A stretch of DNA of 64,000 bases, from NCBI RefSeq assembly GCF_043290135.1, contig NW_027464602.1:5146001-5210000 (forward strand), given 5' to 3'. The notes below the pieces were generated by a model, which saw only the letters and a list, made by a program, of their open reading frames with translations, made no database searches and was not told the DNA's origin. Positions 34,056-46,917 of this stretch are shown piece by piece. This stretch comes from Rhipicephalus microplus. Lineage: Eukaryota; Arthropoda; Arachnida; Ixodida; Ixodidae. The position numbers were made by a program, and so were the translations under genes. Within the stretch, counting starts at the first letter, position 1, and every line of letters begins with the position of its first letter.

Positions 34056-36775
34056 AGTCCTGCTCCACTCTCACCACAATTAGAACATAACTTCAAAGCT
34101 ATCAGCCGAAAGAAAAAAAGCGCCGCACCACCACCGGGTGGGCTCGAACCTCCAACCTTTCGGTTAACTGCCGATCGCGCTAGCCAATTGCGCCATGGAG
34201 ACAGTCCTGCTCCACTCTCACCACCATCAGAACATATCTTCAAAGCTATCAGCCCAAAAAAAGCGCCACACCACCACCGGGTTGGCTCGAACCTCCGACC
34301 TTTTGGTTAACAGCCGATCGCGCAAGCCAATTGCGCCATGGAGACAGTCCTGCTCCACTCTCACCACCATCAGAACATATCTTCAAAGCTATCAGCACAA
34401 AGAAAAAAGCAACACACCTCTCCCGAGAGGGCTCGAAACTCCAACCTTTCGGTTAACAGCCGATCGCGCTAGCCAATTGCGCCACGGAGACAGTCCTGCT
34501 CTACTCTCACCACCATCAGAACATATCTTAAAAGCTATCAGCCCAAAGAAAAAAAAGCGCTGCACCACCACCGGGTGGGCTCGAAACTCCAACCTTTCGG
34601 TTAACAGCCGATCGCGCTAGCCAATTGCGCCACGGAGACAGTCCTGCTCTACTCTCGCCACCATCAAAACATATCTTCAAAGCTATCAGCCCAAAGAAAA
34701 AAAAGCGCAATACTACCACCGGGTGGGCTCGAACCTCCGACATTTTGGTTAACAGCCGATCGCGCTAGCCAATTGCACCAAGGAGACAGTCCTGCTCCAC
34801 TCTCACCACCATAGGAACATATCTTCAAAGCTATCAGCCCAAAGAAAAAAAAGCGCCGCACCACCATTGGTGGGCTCGAACTACCAACTTTTCGGTTAAC
34901 AGCCGATCACGCTAGCCAATTGCGCCACGGAGACAGTCCTGCTCCACTCTCACCACCATCAGAACATATCTTCAAAGCTATCAGCCCAAAGAAAAAAAAG
35001 AGCCGCACCACCACCGGGTGGGCTCAAACCTCCAACTTTTCGGTTAACAGCCGATCACGCTAGCCAAATGCGCCACGGAGACAGTCCTGCTTCACTCTCA
35101 CCACCATCATAACATATCTTCAGAGCTATCAGCCCAAAGAAAAAAAGCGCCGCACCACCACCGGGTGGGCTCGAAACTCCAACCTTTCGGTTAACTGCCG
35201 ATCGTGCTAGCCAATGGCGCCACGGAGACAGTCCTGTTCCACTCTTACCACCATTACAACATATCTTCAAAGCTATCAGCCCATAGAAAAAAAAGCGCCG
35301 CACCACCACCGGGAGAGCTCGAACCTCCAACTTTTCGGGTAACAGCCGATCGCGCTAGCCAATTGCGCCACGGAAACAGTCCTGCTGAACTCTCACCACC
35401 GTAGAACATTTCTTCAGAGCTATCAGCCCAAAGAAAAAAAAGCGCCGCACCACCACCGGGTGGGCTCGAACTACCAACTTTTCGGTTAACAGCCGATCAC
35501 GCTAGCCATTTGCGCCACGGAGACAGTCCTGCCCCACTCTCACCACCATAAGAACATATCTTCAAAGCTATCAGCCCAAAGAAAAAAAGGCGCCGCACCA
35601 CCTTCGGGTGGGCTCGAACCTTCAACTTTTCGGTTAACAGACGATCACGCTGGCCAATTGCGCCACGGAGACAGTCCTGCTCCACTCTCACCACCATCAG
35701 AACATATCTTCAAAGCTATAGGCCCACAGAAAAAAAGCGCCGCACAAACACCGGGTAGGCTCCAACCTCCAACTTTTCGGTTAACAGCCGATCGCGCTAG
35801 CCAATTGCGCCACGGAGACAGTCCTGCTCCACTCTCACCACCATAAGAACATATCTTCAAAGCTATCAGCCCAAAGAAAAAAAAGCGCCGCACCACCACC
35901 GGGTGGGCTCGAACCCCCGACCTTTTGGTTAACAGCTGATTGCTCTAGCCAATTGCGCCACGGAGACAGTCCTGCTCCACTCTCACCACCATCAGAACAT
36001 ATACTCAAAGCTATCAGCCCAAAGAAAAAAAAGCGCCGCACCACCACCGGGTGGGCTCGAACCTCCAACTTTTCGGTTAACAGCCGATCACGCTAGCCAA
36101 TTGCGCCACGGAGACAGTCCTGCTCCAATCTCAGCACCATCAGAACATATCTTCAAAGCTATCAGCCCACAGAAAAAAAAGCGCTGCACAACCACCGGGT
36201 AGGCTCGAAACTCAAACCTTTCGGGTAACAGCCGATCGTGCAAGCCCATTGCGCCACGGAGGCAGTCTTGCTCCACTCTCACCATCATCAGAACATATCT
36301 TCAAAGCTATCAGCGCAAAGAAAAAAAGCGCTGCACCACCACCGCGTGGGCTCGAACCTCCAACCTTTCGGTTAACAGCCGATCGCGCTAGCCCATTGCG
36401 CCACGGGGACAGTCTTGCTCCACTCTCACCACCATCAGAACATATCTTCAAAGCTATGAGCGCGAAGAAAAAAGCAACACACCACTAACGGGAGGGCTCG
36501 AAACTCCAACCTTTCGGTCAACAGCTGATCGCGCTAGCCCATTGCGCCACGGAGACAGTATTGCTCCCCTCTCACCACCATCAGAACATATCTTCAAAGC
36601 TATCAGCCCAAAGAAAAAAAAGCACCGCACCACCACCGGATGGGCTCGAACCTCCAACCTTTCGGTTAACAGCCGATCGTGCTAGCCAATTGCGCCACGG
36701 AGACAGTCGTGCTCTACTCTGACCACCATCAGAACATATCTTCAAAGCTATCAGCGCAAAGAAAAAAGAAAACAC

Positions 36776-36849
36776 CACTCCCGGGAGGGCTCGAACCTCA
36801 AACTTTTCGGTTTACAGCCGATCGCGCTGGCCAATTGCGCCACGGAGAC
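36776..36849 (-). tRNA. tRNA-like copy with GTA (Tyr) anticodon
   Basis: Copy of 24096-24169 in higher-order repeat B copy 2; anticodon at 36813-36815. Confidence 0.79.
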
Positions 36850-36922
36850 AGTCCTGCTCCACTCTCACCACAATTAGAACTAATCTTCAAAGCTATCAGC
36901 CGAAAGAAAAAAAGCGCCGCAC

Positions 36923-36996
36923 CACCACCGGGTGGGCTCGAACCACCAACCTTTCGGTTAACTGCCGATCGCGCTAGCCAATTGCGCCATGGAGAC
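36923..36996 (-). tRNA. tRNA-Asn(GTT)-like copy with GGTGG/CCACC T stem (duplicate)
   Basis: Copy of 24243-24316 in higher-order repeat B copy 2 with the same T arm and the same loss of U33. Confidence 0.77.
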
Positions 36997-39900
36997 AGTC
37001 CTGCTCTACTCTCACCACCACCAGAACATATCTCCAAAGCTATCAGCGCAAAGAAAAAAGCGTCGCACCACAGCCGGGTGGGCTCGAAACTCCAACCTTT
37101 CGGTTAACAGCCGATCGCGCTAGCCTATTGCGCCACGGAGACAGTCCTGCTCTACTTTCACCACCATCAGAACATATCTTCAAAGCTATCAGCCCAAAGA
37201 AAAAAAAAGCGCCGCACCACCGCCGGGTGGGCTCGAAACTCCAACCTTTCGGTTAACAGCCGATCGCGCTAGCCAATTGCGCCATGGAGACAGTCCTGCT
37301 CCACTCTCACCACCATCAGAACATATCTTCAAAGCTATCAGCACAAAGAAAAAAGCAACACACCTCTCCCGAGAGGGCTCGAAACTCCAACCTTTCGGTT
37401 AACAGCCGATCGCGCTAGCCAATTGCGCCACGGAGACAGTCCTGCTCTACTCTCACCACCATCAGAACATATCTTCAAAGCTATCAGCCCAAAGAAAAAA
37501 AAGCGCCGCACCACCACCGGGTGGGCTCGAAACTCCAACCTTTCGGTTAACAGCCGATGGCGCTAGCCAATTGCGCCATGGAGACAGTCCTGCTCCACTC
37601 TCACCACCATCAGAACATATCTTCAAAGCTATCAGCCCAAACAAAAAAAGCGCCATACCACCACCGGGTGGGCTCGAACCCCCGACCTGTTGGTTAACAG
37701 CCGATCGCGCTAGCCAATTGCGCCATGGAGACAGTCCTGCTCCACTCTCACCACCGCCAGAACATATCTTCAAGGCTATCAGCCCAAAGAAAAAAAAGCG
37801 CCACACCACCACGAGGTGGGCTCGAACCTCCAACTTTTCGGTTAACAGCCGATCGCGCTAGCCAATTGCCCCACGGAGACAGTCCTGCTCCACTCTCATC
37901 ACGATCTGAACATATCTTCAAAGCTATTACCGCAAAGAAAAAAGCAACACACCACTCCCGGGAGGGCTCGAAACTCCAACCTTTCGGTTAACAGCCGATC
38001 GCGCTAGCCAATTGCGCCACGGGGACCGTCCTGCTCCACTCTCACCACCGTCAGACCATTTCTTCAGAGCTATCACCCCAAAGAAAAAAAAGCGCCGAAC
38101 CACCACCGGGTGGGCTCGAACCTCCGACCTTTCGGTTAACAGCCGATCGCGCTAGCCAATTGTGCCACGGAGACAGTCCTGCTCTACTCTCACCACCACC
38201 AGAACATATCTCCAAAGCTATCAGCGCAAAGAAAAAAAGCGTCGCACCACTGCCGGGTGGGCTCGAAACTGCAACCTTTCGGTTAACAGCCGATCGCGCT
38301 AGCCTATTGCGCCACGGAGACAGTCCTGCTCTACACTCACCACCATCAGAACATATCTTCAAAGCTATCAGCCCAAAGAAAAAAAAAGCGCCGCACCACC
38401 GCCGGGTGGGCTCGAAACTCCAACCTTTCGGATAACAGCCGATCGCGCTAGCCTATTGCGCCACGGAGACAGTCCTGCTCCACTCTCACCACCATCAGAA
38501 CATATTTTCAAAGCTATCAGCCCAAACAAAAAAAGCACCATACCACCACCGGGTGGGCTCGAACCTCCGACCTTTTGGTTAACAGCCGATCGCGCTAGCC
38601 AATTGCGCCGTGGAGACAGTCCTGCTCTACTCTCACCACCATCAGAACATATCTTCAAAGCTATCAGCCCAAAGAAAAAAAAAGCGCCGCACCACCACGA
38701 GGTGGGCTCGAACCTCCAACTTTTCGGTTAACAGCCGATCACGCTAGCCAATTGCGCAATGGAGACAGTCATGCTCCACTCTCACCACCATCAGAACATA
38801 TCTTCAAAGCTATCAGCCCACTGAAAAAAAAGCGCCGCACAACCACCGGGTAGGCTCAAACCTCCATCTTTTCGGTTAACAGCCGATCGCGCTAGCCAAT
38901 TGCGCCACGGAGACAGTCCTGTTCCACTCTCACCACCATAAGAACATATCTTCAAAGCTATCAGCCCAAAGAAAAAACAGCGCCACAGCACCACCGGGTG
39001 GGCTCGAACCTCCGACCTTTTGGTTAACAGCCGATCGCGCTAGCCAATTGCGCCACGGAGACAGTCCTGCTCCACCCTCACCACCATAAGAACATATCTT
39101 CAAAGCTATCAGCCCAAAGAAAAAAAAGCGCCGCACCACCATCGGGTGGGCTCGAACATCTAACCTTTCTGTTAACAGCCGATCGCGCTAGCCAATTGCC
39201 CCACGGAGACAGTCGTGCTCCACTCTCACCACCGTCAGAACATTTCTTCAGAGCTATCACCCCAAAGAAAAAAAACCCCACACCACCACCGGTTGGGCTC
39301 GAACCTCCAACCTTTCGGTTAACAGCCGATCGCGCTAGCCAATTGCGCCACGAAGACAGTCCTGCTCCACTCTCATCACCATCTGAACATATCTTCAAAG
39401 CTATTACCGCAAAGAAAAAAGCAACACACCACTCCCGGGAGGGCTCGAAACTCCAACCTTTCGGTTAACAGCCGATCGCGCTAGCCCATTGCGCTACGGA
39501 GGCAGTCTTGCTCCACTCTCACCATCATCAGAACATATCTTCAATGCTATCAGCGCAAAGAAAAAAAGCGCTGCACCACCACCAGGTGGGCTCGAACCTC
39601 CAACCTTTCGGTTAACAGCCGATCGCGCTAGCCCATTGCGCCACGGAGACAGTCTTGCTTCACTCTCACCACCATCAGAACATATCTTTAAAGCTATCAG
39701 CGCAAAGAAAAAAGCAACACACCACTCCCGGGAGGGCTCGAAACTCCAACCTTTCAGTCAACAGGCGATTGCGCTAGCCTATTGCGCCACGGAGACAGTC
39801 CTGCTCCACTCTCACCACCATCAGAACATATCTTCAAAGCTTACAGCCCAAAGAAAAAAAAGCGCCACACCACCACCGGGTGGGCTCGAACCTCCGACCT

Positions 39901-42900
39901 TTTGGTTAACAGCCTATCGCGCTAGCCAATTGCGCCATGGAGACAGTCCTGCTCCACTCTCCACCACCATCAAAACATATCTTCAAAGCTATCAGCCCAA
40001 AGAAAAAAAAGCGCCGCACCACCACCGGGTGGGCTCGAACCTCCAACTTTTCGGTTAACAGCCGATCACGCTAGCCAATTGCGCCACGGAGACAGTCGTG
40101 CTCCACTCTCACGACCATCAGAATTTATCTTCAAAGCTATCAGCCCACAGAAAAAAAAGCGCCGCACCACCAACGTGTGGGCTCGAACCTCCAACCTTTC
40201 GGTTAACAGCCGATCGCACAAACCAATTGCGCCATGGAGACAGTCCTGCTCCACTCTCACCACCATCAGAACACATATATCTTCAAAGCTATCAGCCCAA
40301 AGAAAAAAAAGCACCGCACCACCACCGGTTGGGCTCGAACCTCCAACCTTTCGGTTAACGGCCAATCGCGCCAGCCAATAGCGCCACGGAGACAGTCCTG
40401 CTCCACTCTCACCACCATCAGAACATATCTTCAAAGCTATCAGCACAAAGAAAAAAAGCGCCCCAGCATCACCGGGTGGGCTCGAACTTCCAACCTTTTG
40501 GTTAACAGCCGATCGCGCTAGCCAACTGCGCCAAGGAGACAGTCGTGCTCCACTCTCACCACCATCAGAACATATCTTCAAAGCTATCAGCGCAAAGAAA
40601 AAAGCAACACTCCACTCCAGGGAGGGCTCGAAACTCCAAGCTTTCGGTTAACAGCCGATCGCGCTAGCCAATTGCGCCACGGAGACAGTCCTGCTCTACT
40701 CTCACCACCATCAGAACATATCTTCAAAGATATCAGCCCAAAGAAAAAAAAAGCGCCGCACCACCACCGGGTGGGCTCGAACTACCACCTTTTCGGTTAA
40801 CAGCCGATCACGCTAGCCGATTGCGCCACGGAGAGAGTCCTGCTCCACTCTCACCACCATCAGAACATATCTTCAAAGCTATCAGCCAAAAGAAAAAAAA
40901 GCGCCGCACCACCACCAGGTGGGCTCGAACCTCCAACTTTTCGGTTAACAGCCGATAACGCTAGCCAATTGCGCCACGGAGACAGTCCTGCTTCACTCTC
41001 ACAACGATCATAACATATCTTCAAAGCTATCAGCCCAAAGAAAAAAAAGCGCCGCACCACCACCGGGTGGGCTCGAAACAAACTCGAACCTTTCGTTTAA
41101 CTGCCGATCGCGCTAGCCAATGGTGCCACGGAGACAGTCCTGCTCCACTCTTTTCTCCATTAGAACATATCTTCAAAGCTATATGCTCAAAGAAAAAAAA
41201 GCGCCACACCACCAACAGGTGGGCTCGAACCTCCAACTTGCCGGTTAACAGCCGATCGCGCTAGCCAATTGCCCCACGAGACAGTCCTGCTCCACTCTCA
41301 CCACCATCAGAACATATCTTCAAAGCTATCAGCCCACACAAAAAAAAGCTCCGCACCACCACCGGGAGAGCTCGAACCTCCAACGTTTCGGGTAACAGCC
41401 GATCGCGCTAGCCAATTGTGCCACGGAGACAGTCCTGCTCCACTCTCACCACCGTCAGAACATTTCTTCAGAGCTATAAGCCCAAAAAAAAGCGCCGCAC
41501 CACCACCGGGTGGGCTCGAACCTCCAACCTTTCGGTTAACAGCCGATCGCTCTAGCCAATTGCCCCACGGAGACAGTCGTGCTCCACTCTCACCACCGTC
41601 AGAACATTTCTTCAGGGCTATCACCCCAAAGAAAAAAAAGCGCCGCATCACCACCGGTTAGGCTCGAACCTCCAACCTTTCGGTTAACAGCCGATCGCGC
41701 TAGCCAATTGCGCCACGAAGACAGTCCTGCTCCACTCTCACCACCATCAGAACATATCTTCAAAGCTATTACCGCAAAGAAAAAAGCAACACACCACTCC
41801 CGGGAGGGCTCGAAACTCCAACCTTTCGGTTAACAGCCGATCGCGCTAGCCCATTGCGCCACGGAGGCAGTCTTGCTCCACTCTCACCATCATCAGAACA
41901 TATCTTCAAAGCTGTCAGCGCAAAGAAAAAAAAAGCGCTGCACCACCACCAGGTGGGCTCAAACCTCCAACCTTTCAGTTAACAGCCGATCGCGCTAGCC
42001 CATTGCGCCACGGAGACAGTCTTTCCCCACTCTCACCACCATCAGAACATATCTTAAAAGCTATCAGCGCAAAGAAAAAAGCAACACACCACTCCCGGGA
42101 GGGCTCGAAACTCCAACCTTTCGGTCAACAGCCGATCGCGCTAGCCCAATGCGCCACGGAGACAGTCTTGCCCCCCTTTCACCACCATCAGAACATATCT
42201 TCAAAGCTATCAGCCCAAAAAAAAGCACCGCATCACCACCGGGTGGGCTCGAACCTCCAACCTTTCGGTTAACAGCCGATCGCGCTAGCCAATTTCGCCA
42301 CGGAGACACTCCTGCTCTACTCTCACCACCATAAGAACATATCTTCAAAGCTATCAGCCCAAAGAAAAAAAAGCGCCGCACCACCACCGGGTGGGCTCGA
42401 ACTTCCAACTTTTCGGTTAACAGCCGATCGCGCTAGCCAATTGCGCCACGCAGACAGTCCTGCTCCACCCTCACCACCATAAGAACATATCTTCAAAGCT
42501 ATCAGCCCAAAGAAAAAAAAGCGCCGCACCACCATCGGGTGGGCTCGAACATCCAACCTATCGGTTAACAGCCGATCGCGCTAGCCAATTGCGCCACGGA
42601 GACAGTCCTGCTCCACTCTCACCACCATCAGAACATATCTTCAAAGCTATCAGCACAAAGAAAAAAGCAACACACCTCTCCCGAGAGGGCTCGAAACTCC
42701 AACCTTTCGGTTAACAGCCGATCGCGCTAGCCAATTGCGCCACGGAGACAGTCCTGCTCTACTCTCACCACCATCAGAACATATCTTCAAAGCTATCAGC
42801 CCCAAAAAAAAAAGCGCCGCACCACCACCGGGTGGGCTCGAAACTCCAACCTTTCGGTTAACAGCCGATCGCGCTAGCCAATTGCGCCATGGAGACAGTC

Positions 42901-43437
42901 CTGCTCCACTCTCACCACCATCAGAACATATCTTCAAAGCTATCAGCCCAAACAAAAAAAGCGCCATACCACCACCGGGTGGGCTCGAACCTCCGACCTG
43001 GTGGTTAACAGCCGATCGCGCTAGCCAATTACGCCATGGAGACAGTCCTGCTCCACTCTCACCACCATCAGAACATATCTTCAAAGCTATCAGCCCAAAG
43101 AAAAAAAAGCGCCGCACCACCACGAGGTGGGCTCGAACCTCCAACTTTTCGGTTAACAGCCGATCACGCTAGCCATTTGCGCCATGGAGACAGTCATGCT
43201 CCACTCTCACCACCATCAGAACATATCTTCAAAGCTATCAGCCCTCAGAAAAAAAAGCGCCGCACAACCACCGGGTAGGCTCGAACCTCCAACTTTTCGG
43301 TTAACAGACGATCGCGCTAGCCAATTGCGCCACGGAGACAGTCCTGCTCCACTCTCACCACCATAAGAACATATCTTCAAAGCTATCAGCCCAAAGAAAA
43401 AAAAGCGCCGCACCACCACCGGGTGGGCTCAAACCTC

Positions 43438-44556
43438 CAATCTTTCGGTTAACAGCCGATCGCGCTAGCCAATTGCCCCACAGAGACAGTCGTGCTCCAC
43501 TCTCACCACCGTCAGAACATTTCTTCAGAGCTATCACCCCAAAGAAAAAAAACCCCGCACCACCACCGGTTGGGCTCGAACCTCCAACCTTTCGGTTAAC
43601 AGCCGATCGCGCTAGCCAATTGCGCCACGAAAACAGTCCTGCTCCACTCTCATCACCATCTGAACATATCTTCAAAGCTATTACCGCAAAGAAAAAAGCA
43701 ACACACCACTCCCGGGAGGGCTCGAAACTCCAACCTTTCGGTTAACAGGCGATCGCGCTAGCCCATTGCGCTACGGAGGCAGTCTTGCTCCACTCTCACC
43801 ATCATCAGAACATATCTTCAATGCTATCAGCGCAAAGAAAAAAAGCGCTGCACCACCACCAGGTGGGCTCGAACCTCCAACCTTTCGGTTAACAGCCGAT
43901 CGCGCTAGCCCATTGCGCCACGGAGACAGTCTTGCTTCACTCTCACCACCATCAGAACATATCTTTAAAGCTATCAGCGCAAAGAAAAAAGCAACACACC
44001 ACACCCAGGAGGGCTCGAAACTCCAACCTTTCAGTCAACAGGCGATTGCGCTAGCCTATTGCGCCACGGAGACAGTCCTGCTCCACTCTCACCACCATAA
44101 GAACATATCTTCAAAGCTATCAGCCCAAAGAAAAAAAAGCGCCGCACCACCATCGGGTGGGCTCGAACATCTAACCTTTCGGTTAACAGCCGATCGCGCT
44201 AGCCAATTGCCCCACAGAGACAGTCGTGCTCCACTCTCACCACCGTCAGAACATTTCTTCAGAGCTATCACCCCAAAGAAAAAAAAAGCGCCGCACCACC
44301 ACCGGTTGGGCTCGAACCTCCAACCTTTCGGTTAACAGCCGATCGCGCTAGCCAATTGCGCCACGAAGACAGTCCTGCTCCACTCTCATCACCATCTGAA
44401 CATATCTTCAAAGCTATTACCGCAAAGAAAAAAGCAACACACCACTCCCGGGAGGGCTCGAAACTCCAACCTTTCGGTTAACAGCCGATCGCGCTAGCCA
44501 ATTGCGCCACGGGGACCGTCCTGCTCCACTCTCACCACCGTCAGACCATTTCTTCA
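43438..44556 (-). repeat. Array segment partly duplicated at 45500 and 47860
   Basis: tRNA 5-prime ends: 43487, 43634, 43780, 43927, 44073, 44221, 44370, 44516. Positions 43441-44097 match 45504-46160 (offset 2,063 bp, 14 monomers), and that stretch in turn recurs 2,361 bp further on. The right part resembles the family with GAACATTTC spacers and CACCCC before the A-run. Confidence 0.8.
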
Positions 44557-46917
44557 GAGCTATCAGCGCAAAGAAAAAAAGCGTCGCACCACTGCGGGGT
44601 GGGCTCGAAACTCCAACCTTTCGGTTAACAGCCGATCGCGCTAGCCTATTGCGCCACGGAGACAGTCCTGCTCTACTCTCAACACCATCAGATCATATCT
44701 TCAAAGCTATCAGCCCAAAGAAAAAAAAAGCGCCGCACCACCGCCGGGTGGGCTCGAAACTCCAACCTTTCGGTTAACAGCCGATCGCGCTAGCCTATTG
44801 CGCCACGGAGACAGTCCTGCTCCACTCTCACCACCATCAGAACATATCTTCAAAGCCATCAGCCCAAACAAAAAAAGCACCATACCACCACCGGGTGGGC
44901 TCGAACCTCCGACCTTTTGGTTAACAGCCGATCGCGCTAGCCAATTGCGCCGTGGAGACAGTCCTGCTCTACTCTCACCACCATCAGAACATATCTTCAA
45001 AGCAATCAGCCCAAAGAAAAAAAACCGCCGCACCACCACGAGGTGGGCTCGAACCTCCGACTTTTCGGTTAACAGCCGATCACGCTAGCCAATTGCGCCA
45101 TGGAGACAGTCAAGCTCCACTCTCACCACCATCAGAACATATCTTCAAAGCTATCAGCCCACAGAAAAAAAGCGCCGCACAACCACCGGGTAGGCTCAAA
45201 CCTCCATCTTTTCGGTTAACAGCCGATCGCGCTAGCCAATTGCGCCACGGAGACAGTCCTGTTCCACTCTCACCACCATAAGAACATATCTTCAAAGCTA
45301 TCAGCCCAAAGAAAAAACAGCGCCGCAGCACCACCGGGTGAGCTCGAACCTCCGACCTTTTGGTTAACAGCCGATCGCGCTAGCCAATTGCGCCACGGAG
45401 ACAGTCCTGCTCCACCCTCACCACCATAAGAACATATCTTCAAAGCTATCAGCCCAAAGAAAAAAAAGCGCCGCACCACCATCGGGTGGGCTCGAACATC
45501 TAACCTTTCGGTTAACAGCCGATCGCGCTAGCCAATTGCCCCACAGAGACAGTCGTGCTCCACTCTCACCACCGTCAGAACATTTCTTCAGAGCTATCAC
45601 CCCAAAGAAAAAAAACCCCGCACCACCACCGGTTGGGCTCGAACCTCCAACCTTTCGGTTAACAGCCGATCGCGCTAGCCAATTGCGCCACGAAGACAGT
45701 CCTGCTCCACTCTCATCACCATCTGAACATATCTTCAAAGCTATTACCGCAAAGAAAAAAGCAACACACCACTCCCGGGAGGGCTCGAAACTCCAACCTT
45801 TCGGTTAACAGGCGATCGCGCTAGCCCATTGCGCTACGGAGGCAGTCTTGCTCCACTCTCACCATCATCAGAACATATCTTCAATGCTATCAGCGCAAAG
45901 AAAAAAAGCGCTGCACCACCACCAGGTGGGCTCGAACCTCCAACCTTTCGGTTAACAACCGATCGCGCTAGCCCATTGCGCCACGGAGACAGTCTTGCTT
46001 CACTCTCACCACCATCAGAACATATCTTTAAAGCTATCAGCGCAAAGAAAAAAGCAACACACCACACCCAGGAGGGCTCGAAACTCCAACCTTTCAGTCA
46101 ACAGGCGATTGCGCTAGCCTGTTGCGCCACGGAGACAGTCCTGCTCCACTCTCACCACCATCAGACATATCTTCAAAGCTTACAGCCCAAAGAAAAAAAA
46201 GCGCCACACCACCACCGGGTGGGCTCGAACCTCCGACCTTTTGGTTAACAGCCGATCGCGCTAGCCAATTGCGCCATGGAGACAGTCCTGCTCCACTCTC
46301 CACCACCATCAAAACATATCTTCAAAGCTATCAGCCCAAAGAAAAAAAAGCGCCGCACCACCACCGGGTGGGTTCGAACCTCCAACTTTTCGGTTAACAG
46401 CCGATCACGCTAGCCAATTGCGCCACGGAGACAGTCGTGCTCCACTCTCACCACCATCAGAACACATATATCTTCAAAGCTATCAGCCCAAAGAAAAAAA
46501 AGCACCGCACCACCACCGGTTGGGCTCGAACCTCCAACCTTTCGGTTAACGGCCAATCACGCCAGCCAATTGCGCCACGGAGACAGTCCTGCTCCACTCT
46601 CACCACCATCAGAACATATCTTCAAAGCTATCAGCACAAAGAAAAAAAGCGCCCCAGCATCACCGGGTGGGCTCGAACTTCCAACCTTTTGGTTAACAGC
46701 CGATCGCGCTAGCCAACTGCGCCAAGGAGACAGTCGTGCTCCACTCTCACCACCATCAGAACATATCTTCAAAGCTATCAGCGCAAAGAAAAAAGCAACA
46801 CTCCACTCCAGGAAGGGCTCGAAACTCCAAGCTTTCGGTTAACAGCCGATCGCGCTAGCCAACTGCGCCACGGAGACAGTCCTGCTCTACTGTCACCACC
46901 ATCAGAACATATCTCCA
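44557..46917 (-). repeat. 2,361 bp tandem duplication, copy 1 (16 monomers)
   Basis: tRNA 5-prime ends: 44663, 44812, 44959, 45107, 45254, 45402, 45550, 45697, 45843, 45990, 46136, 46283, 46432, 46584, 46731, 46877. The block is followed directly by its own copy. Both edges fall in the same place in the monomer, in the spacer just before AGCTATCAGCGC (44557, 46918, 49278), which is the mark of one in-register unequal exchange. Confidence 0.87.

Larger units (their letters stand above)
32303..43437 (-). repeat. Higher-order repeat B, copy 2 (offset 12,680 bp)
   Basis: Copy of 19622-30757 with the same monomer order. tRNA 5-prime ends are those of copy 1 plus 12,681 bp at first (for example 21374 to 34055) and plus 12,680 bp later (22107 to 34787, 30659 to 43339). 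Single-base differences are scattered: a at 24712 against c at 37392, and t at 29917 against c at 42597. Homology to copy 1 stops inside the T-arm/variable region near 43437, where the sequence switches to the 2-kb duplicated block that follows. Confidence 0.87.
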
